64,000 nt of DNA from contig OX442416.1 in the NCBI GenBank assembly GCA_949361645.1, forward strand, positions 10,192,129-10,256,128. Direction: 5' to 3'. A program made the position numbers and the translations under genes. Under the pieces are notes generated by a model. It was not told where the DNA came from. It did no database searches and saw only the letters and a list, made by a program, of their open reading frames with translations. Positions 11,101 through 20,833 of the stretch are shown here, piece after piece. Position 1 is the stretch's first letter. The number at the start of each line of letters is the position of its first letter. This DNA comes from Spongilla lacustris. Lineage: Eukaryota; Porifera; Demospongiae; Spongillida; Spongillidae.

Positions 11101-14100
11101 ATGCAGTCCTTCGAACTCGACCTGTCAACTTGATGTTTCTGGCACGATTTAACAATTGCCTTTCAAACCTCCAGCATTGGGTTTTTCCCTTGGAGCACTC
11201 ATTTGTTTCAAACCTTCCCAAAGGGGCAGCTAGTACCTCTTTGCTAGCTCAGGGAGGGTTCAGTATCACGCTGGCTACTTTGGGAAAGTTTGAAACACAG
11301 CAGTGCTCCAAGGGGAAACGAAAAAAACGAAGGACTGGATCTGATTTCTTAGAAATAGCAACCAAGGAACTGGAATCTTTATCCCAGGACATGCCAAACT
11401 TGTCTGACATTGATGCTAGGACGCTCACGCTGAGAATGTACTACATTCAGCTGAGCAAGGGTACACATGTACTTCTTCGATTAATGCAAGAAACAAGGTC
11501 TACCTGTTGGCAGAGAAAGTTGGTTTACATATGGGAGAAGGAGGAAAAGAATAAGTAAGGTTTTATGTTCATTAAGGTTGTAATTCAAAGTGCATAGTAT
11601 CATATCCCATCTTAAACTTGTAATACAGTATATATTAGTAGGTACCATCGTCATGTGCACAGAAAGTTAATAGTATATACATGTATATATAATTATATGG
11701 TATTAGTCTTATTTGCTTTCAACTTTATTCAGCCTAATCTGTTTCCTAAAGGAGGAGAAACTGATGAGCTAGAAATAATTTTGATGAACGAGGGGATACA
11801 CATTTCCAAAAATAGAAACCAAGAAGTCATGTGACAAGTTTCAATTTCAAACTCTTGTTGACAACTAGTTTGCCAACCAAACTGCATGATTAGAACTTAG
11901 TTACTTCATACCAATTTATAGATAAAACCAATTCCAAACATCGAAGAGCAGGGAAATTTTTAAAATGTTACCTATCACAGTTTCCACTTTACATGTAAGA
12001 ACGTTTCTTTACAGTATACCTGATTATGATAAGTATTTTTCCCAAATATATAAAAATGTTTAATATCCAATCCATGTCTACTTTTATGTTGAAATAGAAC
12101 TGAGAAGTGATCTTGGAACAATAAGAAAATAAAATACATTTATGTTCCTGGTAGATACCTATTTGATGGTAATTGGTAACACAGTTGTTGACATCTAGCA
12201 AGAGGTTAGGACGAAAAATTAAATGAAGACAACAAGTAGAGTACTTGAATGCACACATACATGTAAGCAAAATCATCACAAATGAAACATTACAGGTTTA
12301 CATGTTATAGAAACGTAAATAGTATGTTAGGTTTACCTGTTGTGGTCTCATACATGTGCAAAGCATTATTCCAAACAGCGTCAAATGCATTTTGAAAGCT
12401 GTCATCATGGTCATATTTTGCTTCTAAACATACAAGAAATATGCACACATTGGTGATACATGTACATGGTATATTTATAGTCTAACCCCATGTGCTTTCT
12501 TGCATTGGTTTGTTGCCAACACCACCAAATGTAAAAAGTGCAGTTCCATGGACCACACAACCACCTAAGGCTCTTTCCAAAGGTGCATTGGGAAGAGAAG
12601 TCCATTTGAATGTCTCCAAATTCAGTGCATATGTTCCATCAAAATAAGCTCGATCACTCATTCCACCAGTGATATAAAGTGTGCTTCCAATCACTCCATA
12701 ACATGATGAGTGCCCAAGTCTTGGAAAAGGTCCAGATGTAAGCTGCTTGTGCCATTTGCAACTTTCAAGATCAAATATCTCAAGATATGCATCGTTATGG
12801 TCGGGACCTGTAATTACAAAACATATGTGGCAATATTTTATTGCTTTCAAAGTTGTATCTTTTAAAAGAATGCAATATGCATGCTAATATACCTCAAAAA
12901 GTGAGTAAGCACTATTCTGTGCATTATAAAGTATGCATGTCATGTCATCTAAATGATCTAGATAAATTTCCGTGATATTAGATGACTTTTTAAGCCCATT
13001 TTGTTGAACACCTAACAATAAAAATTAGTCACATATGGTCTGTTTGTGAAATAACCTGCTGAGTCTTGTAGAGCAACTCTTTCACATTGCTTAATACTGA
13101 GGCTGTACTGATAACCAATCTTTACCTTCACAGGTTTAAAGTTGCGGGGTTTAGCCCATAACTGAAAATCAGTACACTTTTTTCCTAAGCATTTATCACA
13201 CTTGAAAATGTCATTGAATGCATTCAGTTGGATTCATTATGAAATAGCCGAATTCGCTCTAAATGTGTTGTGTAGATACACACGTGCTTGCGTTACACAA
13301 GTGTCTTACTTGTCGAGTGATTCAATGGCTCTTGGGGGGTGGCGGCTCTTCGCTCGTACCCAGACTTAATTACGTTAGCGATTATTTTACATCAACTACA
13401 TAAACGTGTACATACAAGGGCCCGAATAAGTAAATCAGTATCAGCATGTATCAGCTCTTGTTTATTCCACTTTCCTTAGCCTTCTTCCTCCCAGCACTGT
13501 CTCAATTTTGTTCATGATTTGGTGGGCATGATCATTTGTAGCTGATCTTGCTTGCCGCCTTTTCTCAACACTTGGAAGCCATTACACACATGCACAGTCA
13601 CGGGTAATTTAGACCTTACAGGCTGGTTCAGGCTGCTCAATAAATACCTTTCTCGGCCGACCACCTTTGCATTTACAACACACAGTGGTTTAAAAATAGG
13701 ACAATTGTAAATTTAGAAAAGTAAATGATAGAAGTATAAATTGCCCTCAAACAGAAACACTTTGCACATCACCCTGCCATGTGCATTCCGCCAGGCATAG
13801 ATGGTGCCAATGGATGTGACAGAAGATGAAATTCCTAAGGCAATTTACTCTTTCCCTATAGTAGCTCAGCTAGAGGACCAGATGGCTTGCGACCACGGCA
13901 CCTAAAAGATTTTACTGGCCCTTTTGCAATTGGTGATGGACGTGCCTTGCTTGCTGCCCTTGCTCAATTTGTGAAACCTGTCCTTGAAGGTCAAACACCT
14001 CTGTCTGTTCATCCTTTTTTCTTTGGTAATAATTTGACAGCTCTCATAAAAAGTGATGGGGGAATTCGTTCTATTGCTGTTGGTTGCATGTTGAGATGTT

Positions 14101-17100
14101 TGGTGGCCAAAGTTGCTTCAAACAGAGTCAGAGATGGTATGGCACTTTTATTTGCACCTTGTCAGTTTGGTTATGGCATCAAAAGGGGGGCCGAAGCTGC
14201 CATTCATGCTGCCAGACTTTTTCTCCAACTCTAATAGCTTACCATGTTGTCGTCAAGCTAGATTTCAAGAATATATTTAATAAAGTTCGATGTGACAAAT
14301 GTTGATGGCAGTGAGAGATTTAGTTCCAACGCTATTCCACATTGTATGTATTCATCCCCTTTACTCCTTTTCTGTGGTGATAAGATCATCCAGTCATCAG
14401 AAGGAGTTCAGCAAGGAGACCCTTTGGGATCTCTGCTGTGCTGCCTCTCAATCCACCATGTTGTTTGTCACCTGAAATCAGAATTATGCATAGGCTACAT
14501 TGATGATTTAACTGTTGTTGGCACATTGAAAGATGTTCAGCATGATGTTGCACTTATGGAACGTGAGGCTGGAGAGCTAGGTCTTGTACTGAACCACAAC
14601 AAATCTTAAATCATTACCAACTATCCTTCATCCAGGTCCTCCATCCTTGCTCAAATGCCTGATGCCCTTGTGGTTGAACCACAGAGTGCCACACTTTTAT
14701 GTTCATTTGTTAATGTCGAGTCTACTTCTTTGTCCATTTGTTACAAGGCAGCCATCTTGCAGGTCATGGGGGAGAGGCTCAAATACCTTTGTATTCATGA
14801 CAGCCTCTTTCTGCTCCTTAATGCATTTGCAATTCCTAAATTAATGTACCTCTTAAGGACATCACCTTGTTTCCTGTCACCAAGTCTCCACCTTTATGAC
14901 AATGAACTGCGGAACATGTTAAGTTCAATAACAAACACCCTTCTTGATGATCGTGCATGTTTGCAAGCCTCACTCCCTGTGATGTCCGGAGACCTTAGGA
15001 ATAAGGAGAGCTGTTTGCCTTGCTCCATCAGCATATTTAGCCACATTTGCGGGTTGTAGAGAACTTACCTTTACCATACTACCACTTCATTTCCTGGGGT
15101 CACCACTCTTCCTTTGGGATTCTGCCATCGCTGATGGGTCCGACAGAAATCGTGGGATCTACCAAGAGTTTCTACCATTGCAGCTGAACTCTTAGCCACT
15201 GCCCCTGATCCTTTGTCCAAGGCAAGGCTTTTATCTGCCTCTAAAAAGGAATCTGGTTCTTGGTTGCACACTACCGATTACTAACCTGGGTCTTCGCATG
15301 GATGATAACACTATTATTCACATAGCCATTGGCCTTCGTCTGGGAGCCCCACTTTGCATCCCTCACCTTTGTTATCACTGCGGAGCAAATGTGGACATGC
15401 TCGGCACGCACGGGCTCAATTGTCGTTTTAGTGCTGGTCGTCACTTCTGCCATGCCATGCTTAACTCTTTGACAGTCAACACGGATAACGTAGTTAATTG
15501 ATTATTTGCCAGTTATGTTTTTAATTATAGCTACCCGTACGACCGTTGCCTAGTAGTCGCTGTTCTCGAAGAATCTCGCGGTTAGCCTCCTTAAAAAGAT
15601 ACTATCTATGATAGAAGAGGGTTTTATGATGTTTGTTATGATATATGGTGTACTAGCTCGAAAACAATCGGCAGCTAACAAGACCCGATTTAGGTCGAGC
15701 GAAGCGAAGCTGTATATTGTGCATACTACGAAACAGTCGATAAAAACACCATAGTCCTATCCCTTGTTGTTACATCTAACGTCCAGACGTTTTAAAAGGC
15801 TTCGCTCGCCCATGTTTTAGTAGATAAGGCGGGTGCTAATTCGAAGCTGCTGGTGACGATAGAGACGCCATTACGTGTACACCTGCAGCTGTTCGTTCCC
15901 GCTTTCCTTTCAATTAAAAACCAACGCTCCGGTCATAGCTCTATGCCACTAGGGCTTATTGTTACACGGAGCAAGTAACCGTGCGACACAGACTGGTTTT
16001 CTATATGTGTGCATATATATATATATATGCAATTGGTGGTCAAAGAGTTAATGGCATCCTACACAAGGCTTTATCTTCTGTCAATGTTCCTTCTCGGCTA
16101 GAGCCCATTAGTCTCGATCGAGCAGATGGTAAGCATACCGATGGAATCAGCATGGTTCCTTGGTCAAATGGCAGATTATTGGTCTGGGATGCAACTTGCG
16201 CAGACCCTTCACATCTATCCATGACAGCCTTTGAACTGTGTGCAGCAGTAAACCAGGCAGAGCAGACAAAGATCAAGAAGTACATTTAAATCACCTCCCA
16301 TGCGTACCATTCTTTCACACCTGTTGCCTTTAAAACTACTGGAGTCCGCAACCCTCGCTCCATGTCATGTTGACTGATTGGGTTGCTGCATTGTGAACAC
16401 CACTGGTGACAAAAGCTCTCTGACATACCTCCTGCAAAAGATTTCAGTGGCATTCAGAGGGGGAATGCAGCATCCATTTTGGGATCTTTGCCTCCAACCC
16501 TCTCCCCTCCTTTTAATGATGTTTAGTGGTAGTATATTTTTATTCTGATTCTACCTGTATTTATAAATAAATAAATGTTTATTAACTTTAAAATAAAAAT
16601 AAATAAATATAAAGATTGTAATTATATGTTACAAGAATATTAATCAATTTTATAACATATGATTACATAGGGATACATATTATAATATGCACAAATGTGC
16701 AAACCTATTCTAGCATTTGCCTGTACCAGAGTTATGCTAAAATTGCCATACAGTCGGGTGATAGCCTGGGATTTGAGATAGAGTTTGCCTGGCTTCCGAT
16801 CCCCAACACCCATTAAGTACCCAACCCAGCTCAGTGCACTTGGGGTCATTTGCAACACGCTTTCTCTGGTCTGCTGCATAAGCTGCAGACCCAGCTGTTG
16901 TCACACTTGCTTCGGAAATTATTTCAGCATTGAGCGGTGATGTGACAGGAAGGTCAAGTGCAACTGGTTTGCCTAATGACCAATTAGGAATCAGAATATC
17001 AGCAGGACGTGTCCTGTTCTTCTCCGATTCCCATTCACTTCCCATCTCTACTTGACAGCCAACATGAGCCAGGTGACAATACTCTACTAAAACATCCCTT

Positions 17101-20100
17101 AATCTGTTGTGGCGTGTAACCACATCACCACCACGTTTGCATGTCAGGGAGTGGTCCAGTGAATGGTTAGGGCAATACACGCAAGTAGATCCTTCCGAGA
17201 CACCAATGCCTAACCACCACTTCTAAACAATTTGAAATTCATTGGGCTCAAGGTGGGACTGTGATCCTGGTGAGGGTATTACAGATAACCAAGCTAAAGC
17301 AAGGGGTGATGATATAGTGTAGACGAGCTTTATCAGGCATGGAGGCAGAGTTATACAGTTCCATGAACTGATGGTCTTCGAGCTTGGAAGTCAAAACGTT
17401 TTGCCCATGCACTGAGTCTGTGATGTCAATGCCATCCTTTCTATATCTGACACCATGTCAGATGTAGAAAGGATGGCATTATAAAGCTGGATTGAATGAC
17501 TGAGGTGCTGATCATCTGTAAATCCCTGGCCAGATGCACTAAATGAGGCTATGTAAGCAGCCAAGGAATGATGTGACTATTTTAATGATTATAAGAATTA
17601 AATATTTCAAACCAAAACAATCAAGTTCTATTTCATTTGAATATCATTAAGTATTAAAACCCTAAATATATTTGCAGACATTCTTATTAGTTTACACAAG
17701 TGACATAAAAAGATATGAACCTTAGTACATAAAAATCAAAAATGTAAAATCAAGAATTAACAAATATGGCGTGAATGCTGCAGGCTGACAGACAAAGTTC
17801 AGATTATGTTCCTGTCCCCTGATCCTGATCATCTGCAAACATGCAGGCAAGTATATGTTCTTCCAAAGAGAAGCAACTATTTTTCCCAGGTTCAGAAGTC
17901 TTAAGCTCCTCAGCCTCTTCCTTGGCTGTTCATTTCCCAGTAAATCTGACTGATCACGACCAAATAGTATTTCTAGCTTAATGTTCTGAAAGTTTCCTTA
18001 GACTGCTCATTCCTCCTGGCTCTATTAACTTTTGCCCATATGCTTCGAAGAAGTCCCATTCGATTCACCCACTTTTTCCCCTTTCATTCGGTCTACTAAT
18101 TTTTCATGAGCGATGAATTGTTCTTCTGCCTCGGTATTACTTCTAAACCATTTTACATATCTTTTCCAAGCGTTACCATTGTGTTTTTTATGTTTACCAG
18201 TATTGTCAATCACTTCAGCCATAAACGAGCAGCCGCCAAGAAACAAAATGAAATTAATGAAGGAATGTACACACAGGCCTGTACACAATTAACAAATCAC
18301 GGGCTGTATTGTATTATTGTCCACACACAACAAAAGGACAGCGTGGCTTTGCATTGTGAATGGTCCAAGTGTCCGAAAGTCTTGTTAGTCTTATTCCCTC
18401 TTGTGCTAAATGTACGTTATTAATTAAATTATTACTAACATGGCGCTGTTCACACCACTGTTGTTTATAACTTTTGTCACTCTAACTTAGAACGTGGCGG
18501 GAAATGGCGCCTATGTTGCTAGTGCCAAATGGTAGTTAATTGTTCATGTACATATAGTTATGTGCCATATATGGCCCAGATGGCTGTAGATTCAACTAGC
18601 CATGAATTTAAACATGATACGAGTGCAATTTATAAATAATTTTTGTTAAAGAATTCATGTGTTCAATATTACAAAACACTACTAATTAGTATCATTATAA
18701 AAAGGAGACAAATTGCTATGTAGTCCACACATATATATACATATATATAACTAAATCATTTTAAGATTCCAGCAAAATATAATCACAATTACACTAATTC
18801 TCCTTATTAATGCTTTGGCAGACTGTCACTTATTAACCATAAACAGAATGGAAATTTCTCCTGCAGATTATAGTGTTGCAAAGTGTTATAAACGTAATAA
18901 TACATAAAAACATAATTATAAAAATGTCGGGGTGTGCAACACTGGGTGCATTAGTAACCTGTATCACATATGTCACACACTGGCTTTCTGTTCTGTGTTT
19001 ATCATAGCAGAAAAGTGGAGTAGTATATCGTAATATGTACATATAGTGTAAGTAGTAGTATTCCCAGACACTGGTCTATATATATTTTGCAAGAAACATT
19101 CCTTCATGTTGTCTGAGAATGGTGCTTAAGTGATGGCCTGGGGACCCACGTTCACACTACAACTGCAAGTTATCACAGAAAGAGGCTAAATACAAGCTTG
19201 TTGATACTACCTGGGTCCTTTGTTAAAATGAAGTTACATGGGCAAGCCAGATTCAAATACATGTACAATAGCCTAGGGAAAAAGTGTACTACTACGCAAT
19301 GTTTTACTGCAACTAAAACGGGAACGATCTCACTATATACCAGTATGGTTCATTACTGGAAATGGATAAAAACTTAGGAATTGCTTGTGACAGCTCAGCG
19401 AGAGATTAGCTTTCTAATGATTTAACAAATGGAATGGAATCAATGAGACTAATTTTCTCAGCCCAGAACATCGAGATCGACTAAAAAATCGTCTAAGGAC
19501 ATGGTGTTAAACATGTTTCTATTAAATAAACAGTGAAGGCTCCTTTCTTGTATCTTCTATGCCATTTATGCTCAGATATTGAGGTATTTTCATTTTGGTG
19601 TTATGTAGCATTCATGACACCAGCTTTTCAAACAACACCATAAACATTTCGTGGTCTCAGATAATGCACACTATATTTATGACACTAATAATTGATACGC
19701 ATTCCTAATTTTGGTCACTTGGAGTGGTGTCAAATAAAGGTAAGGATACTGTACATAGAGAAAAAATGCAATTATATGTACTGTATGACACACACTTTTC
19801 AAAGGGCATCTGGAATTCACATATATAGCACGAAATTGGTTAAAGCTAACTCAAATACCAGTGCATTTATAGGCTGCCCATGGTGTTGCATCTTAATCTG
19901 CAGCCCAATAGCATCAGTAATGATGGGGTCAACACATATCTATGTACTAACCTCCACAATGCAATTACATTGATGGCACAATAATACAATTGTTTGTTTG
20001 TTGTGTCAACTTGTACCATGCAAAACGCACAAACTATTAATGTGCATTGTGGGAAGCCATCTCCAAGTATTCACCTCTAAAACCCACAAAAGCTTAGGTT

Positions 20101-20833
20101 CAAGCCAAGGGTCTAGTAATTGTCAATAGGCTTGTCTAGTAGTGTGTCTGATTTACTAATCTGACTGCATGTGAATAGGTTTGTCTAATCCTTGTCAACA
20201 GGTTTGTCTAGTCAGGGTGTAGGTCAAGCCTTGGATCAGCAAGGCTACATGATTGTCTGCGTGTATGGGTATGGAACAATACATGAAGATGATCTACAAT
20301 CTCTGGTCTGACCATAGATAGAAATCTAAGGTCGGACCATAGATAGAAATCTAAGGTCAAACCAAAAACTTCTTAGGGCCACTTCCAACCCTGAAATAGT
20401 TTAGTTCAAAAAGAAATACTTGCAAATTGTGGTGGTGGTGGTGGAGGGTAGGGGGAGAGGAGAATGATGCCTATGTTAACAAGTCCCGTATTCCGTATCT
20501 ATCCTAGGCTAAAGTGGGCAATACATGCACAAACGGACACGTATCTTCTAATTCACATCCAAAGGTTCTACAAGCTACAACTATCGCTATGATAATTCTA
20601 TGCTACACACAGTAAAGATTTCGTGAGCCCCCGTGTACGTACGCGGGGGCTCACGAAATCTTTACTGTGTGTGGCATATACAAGTATAGTAATTTACCTG
20701 GTATGTCGGTTTCTATCATAATATGCTCTTCTTCTCCGATGAACACTTGTGTTAAACCTCCCCATAGCATCAGCTGGCGTTGGTATATGAACATGGCAGA
20801 AGATCTCCGTGGAGTAGGAAACTCGTCGCCCAT
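5117..20833 (-). CDS. Kelch-repeat protein gene, nine exons, about 532 aa
   Basis: Exons on the minus strand are 20833-20698, 12807-12487, 12423-12337, 7289-6925, 6897-6804, 6653-6493, 6423-6217, 5814-5661 and 5190-5117. All introns are GT-AG and all phases match: 1,1,1,0,1,0,0,1. The protein opens with MGDEFPTPRRSS and is a run of kelch blades. Typical strands are QLMLWGGL, GSTLYITGG, ALFTFGGVG, VVVFWGDG and DVFVFGGN, spaced by W-P-x-R/G signatures such as FPRLGHSS and RPPPCEKFT. Kelch blades form a beta-propeller for protein binding; no BTB, F-box, signal or membrane segment is visible, so the partner is unknown. The exon 1 to exon 2 intron is 7.9 kb and full of transposons. Exon 1 and the 3' exons are each duplicated elsewhere in the window. 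The exon chain is my reconstruction; the least certain link is 7289-6925, whose blades are degenerate. Confidence 0.75.
5661..5814 (-). CDS. Kelch gene exon 8
   Basis: Acceptor GCTACAG, donor GTGAGCTC. It encodes LDASFRPRKCHMSCSYHITE and a strand with DVFVFGGN, a standard kelch blade. Phase 0 in, phase 1 out. Confidence 0.85.
6217..6423 (-). CDS. Kelch gene exon 7
   Basis: Acceptor TTCACAG, donor GTTTGTAC; 69 whole codons. It contains WPDGRGYHSVACLVDPE, QHVVVFWGDG and LNDVWILSVSTLCW, a complete kelch blade. Confidence 0.88.
6493..6653 (-). CDS. Kelch gene exon 6
   Basis: Acceptor CACACAG, donor GTAAGTTC. It encodes KWMEVPCKGVRPPPCEKFTF, ILMFGKRRK and LNTIYFFDLNTL. It joins in phase 1 to exon 5 and in phase 0 to exon 7. 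Confidence 0.88.
6804..6897 (-). CDS. Kelch gene exon 5
   Basis: Acceptor TTTTTTCAG, donor GTGAGTTA. It encodes VIIVLLISNGSTGKPLNEVG followed by NTILFDTELCS, the outer strands of a kelch blade with the GG pair replaced by LI. Confidence 0.75.
6925..7289 (-). CDS. Kelch gene exon 4
   Basis: The frame is open for 121 codons between acceptor ATAATAG and donor GTAAGTGT. Phase 1 in fits exon 3, phase 0 out fits exon 5. Blades are degenerate (TTEAQLVILTMGCP, AISKGWSLCVRWAKSYIH). A slightly different acceptor would bring a stop into frame. Confidence 0.55.
7330..7754. other. Kelch intron 3, proximal part
   Basis: No exon is recognised. A short plus-strand frame starting near 7553 runs into GTAAGTACGG but has no homology I know. 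The interval ends at the 9-bp target duplication of the next MITE. Confidence 0.4.
7755..7866. mobile_element. Palindromic MITE, TAGTC-type ends, 9-bp TSD
   Basis: The left arm has CCCAGACCCAAATGTACGTA and the right arm its complement ending GGGTCTGGGTACAAGACTA. It is flanked by the perfect direct repeat ATGACAACG (7746-7754 and 7867-7875). It shares termini with the large element at 24578-34138 and with the MITE at 51386. A 9-bp duplication suggests the Mutator superfamily. Confidence 0.85.
7876..8661. other. Kelch intron 3, AT-rich, nothing recognised
   Basis: About 790 bases of AT-rich intron between two transposons, with no exon, tandem repeat or TIR that I can see. Confidence 0.5.
8662..8790 (+). 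repeat. Left terminal inverted repeat
   Basis: It is the reverse complement of roughly 11862-11989 with scattered differences. Confidence 0.8.
9060..10487 (+). pseudogene. DDE-superfamily transposase, frameshifted
   Basis: Pieces in different plus frames form one protein in order. An N-terminal part has RRTGSDFLEIATKELESL and MPNLSDIDAR (around 9160-9300). A helix-turn-helix stretch reads KMTVLRWVHKLGFKW (9630-9675), then CDRHEDPDVVAYRQEW. Next come GNHDEAI and YHLKPKGDGATIMVSAVS, carrying the first acidic site. YDNAPS lies near 10086 (second Asp), then GGKQPIL, and finally GPKCHPECIHIEMCW near 10410-10455 with the catalytic Glu. The DVVAYR, GGKQP and PKxHPExxxIE motifs mark a known family of eukaryotic DDE endonucleases. 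There are frame changes near 10091 and a stop after ESLA in the N-terminal part. It is not functional as it stands. Confidence 0.75.
10770..11000. repeat. Internal inverted repeat of the transposon
   Basis: TTAATTTTATTAATTTTTCT-type sequence at the left reappears inverted at the right. In between is an inverted copy of the 9330-9400 segment (GTAACCCATCTTCGCAC reversed). This marks a rearrangement inside the element. Confidence 0.65.
10994..11210 (-). pseudogene. Inverted copy of transposase N-terminal region
   Basis: The minus strand reads RRTASDFSEVASKELQSLAQ and HMPNLSDIDARMYYIEQ, matching the plus-strand N-terminal segment near 9160-9300. Confidence 0.75.
11224..11558 (+). pseudogene. Second plus-strand copy of transposase N-terminal region
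   Basis: It reads KKRRTGSDFLEIATKELESL, SQDMPNLSDIDARTLTLRMY and then YIQLSKG. It is nearly identical to the segment at 9160-9300 but without the internal stop. It stands head-to-head with the minus copy just upstream. Confidence 0.75.
11862..11989 (-). repeat. Right terminal inverted repeat
   Basis: Reverse complement of 8662-8790, ending TTTCCACTT before TA. Confidence 0.8.
12337..12423 (-). CDS. Kelch gene exon 3
   Basis: Acceptor GTTTAG, donor GTAAACC; 87 bases encoding AKYDHDDSFQNAFDAVWNNA and LHMYETTT. Both phases fit the neighbours. Confidence 0.75.
12487..12807 (-). CDS. Kelch gene exon 2
   Basis: Acceptor AATTACAG, donor GTTAGACT. It carries two kelch blades with AYLEIFDLESCKW, PFPRLGHSSCYGVIGSTLY, TYALNLETFKW and LGGCVVHGTALFTFGGVG. 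This is the clearest kelch sequence in the window. Confidence 0.93.
12808..13744. other. Kelch intron 1, 3' part
   Basis: No exon is supported. A solo transposon-end-like stretch (CTCGTACCCAGACTTAATTA near 13345) resembles the TAGTC-type MITE terminus. A minus-strand open stretch near 13056-13130 ending AG/GT was considered, but exon 1 at 20698-20833 fits exon 2 better. Confidence 0.45.
13887..14609 (+). pseudogene. Reverse transcriptase domain (fragmented)
   Basis: Two open pieces (13887-14234 and 14292-14609) cover the RT fingers and palm, including QQGDPLG and YIDD. The frame changes between them, around 14234-14292. Confidence 0.8.
15465..16047. mobile_element. piggyBac-like MITE with TTAA duplication
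   Basis: TTAA flanks both sides (15461-15464 and 16048-16051). The ends are inverted repeats, CTCTTTGACAGTCA on the left against CTCTTTGACCACCA read from the right. TTAA targeting plus a C(T/C)CTTTGAC end is the piggyBac signature. With the element and one TTAA removed, the interrupted retroelement frame continues without a shift. No transposase is inside. Confidence 0.85.
16511..16735. other. AT-rich junction between two convergent retroelement tails
   Basis: AAATAAATAAA-type sequence (16562-16612) and other AT-rich DNA lie between the plus-strand tail ending near 16500 and the minus-strand tail ending near 16740. These look like the 3' UTR ends of both elements. Confidence 0.5.
16736..17395 (-). 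pseudogene. Retroelement C-terminal fragment with finger and nuclease-like motif
   Basis: The minus-strand frame has CVYCPNHSLDHSLTC (CCHC finger), KRGGDVVTRHNRLRDVL, then RPADILIPNWSLGKPVALDL followed by PVTSPLN. It is related to the minus-strand fragment at 53098-53492 and, more distantly, to the tail of the plus-strand element next to it. The segment with RPAD...D...K-P-x-A-x-D looks like a PD-(D/E)xK restriction-like endonuclease. The frame shifts near 16800 and the upstream part is degenerate. Confidence 0.7.
17428..17482. repeat. Short perfect hairpin
   Basis: AATGCCATCCTTTCTA and its complement TAGAAAGGATGGCATT are separated by about 20 bases that are themselves palindromic (TCTGACACCATGTCAGA). 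Confidence 0.85.
17804..18222 (-). CDS. Possible small nested gene (two exons), unknown function
   Basis: A start codon at 18222 opens a 65-codon frame beginning MAEVIDNTGKHKKHNGNAWK, rich in Lys and Glu and ending GTSSKHMGKS. Downstream, 17925-17804 follows acceptor AATGAACAG and reads KEEAEELKTSEPGKNSCFSL then EEHILACMFADDQDQ to a stop. Upstream (18430-18510) lies GGCGGGAAATGGCGCC-type GC-rich sequence, which could be a promoter. I cannot place the intron donor that would join the two pieces in frame, so it may be a decayed gene or transposon ORF. It lies within the kelch first intron on the same strand. Confidence 0.3.
18430..20604. other. Kelch intron 1, 5' part, AT-rich
   Basis: There is no convincing exon. 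Two tandem copies of a 25-base unit (GACCATAGATAGAAATCTAA core) lie at 20308-20357, and TATATA-rich patches occur near 18728. Confidence 0.45.
20605..20672. repeat. 68-bp near-perfect palindrome
   Basis: ACACACAGTAAAGATTTCGT reads out to a GTACGTAC centre at 20638.5 and back, with one mismatch. It sits 26 bases downstream of the kelch exon 1 donor, at the edge of the block duplicated at 38.6-39.1 kb. Confidence 0.9.

Larger units (their letters stand above)
8662..11989 (+). mobile_element. TIR DNA transposon with TA target duplication, 3.3 kb
   Basis: Terminal inverted repeats of about 130 bp open with CAGTGGAAACCGTGACAG on the left and close with the matching CACAGTTTCCACTT on the right. 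Both share an inner segment with TTTGGTTGGCAAACTAG. A TA dinucleotide flanks both ends (8660-8661 and 11990-11991). Inside is a broken DDE transposase plus two further copies of its N-terminal region in opposite orientations. The TA duplication and DDE type point to the Tc1/mariner-IS630 supergroup. It lies in kelch intron 3. Confidence 0.8.
13745..16510 (+). mobile_element. Non-LTR retroelement, 5'-truncated and decayed
   Basis: Plus-strand fragments in shifting frames follow the order of one protein. A pre-RT segment has ARGPDGLRPRHLKDFTG (about 13870). RT follows with ALIKSDGGIRSIAVGCMLRC, VQQGDPLGSLLCCLS and the catalytic GYIDDLTVVG (about 14490-14520). Thumb-like sequence has NAFAIPKLMYLLRTSPCF. 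A CCHC-type finger reads CYHCGANVDMLGTHGLNC (15373-15426). A tail with DGISMVPWSNGRLLVWDATC (about 16140-16200) ends near GNAASILGSL. A CCHC finger followed by an acidic PD-like segment is the arrangement of restriction-like endonucleases in R2/NeSL-type elements. The body is split by a TTAA-flanked MITE at 15465-16047. Frameshifts near 14234, 14609 and 15058 make it inactive. Confidence 0.8.

Noticed and set aside
13030..13165. Candidate kelch exon on the minus strand upstream of exon 2
   Set aside because: The donor is weak (AG/GTTATT) and the peptide is not kelch-like. Exon 1 at 20698-20833 fits in phase and in domain.
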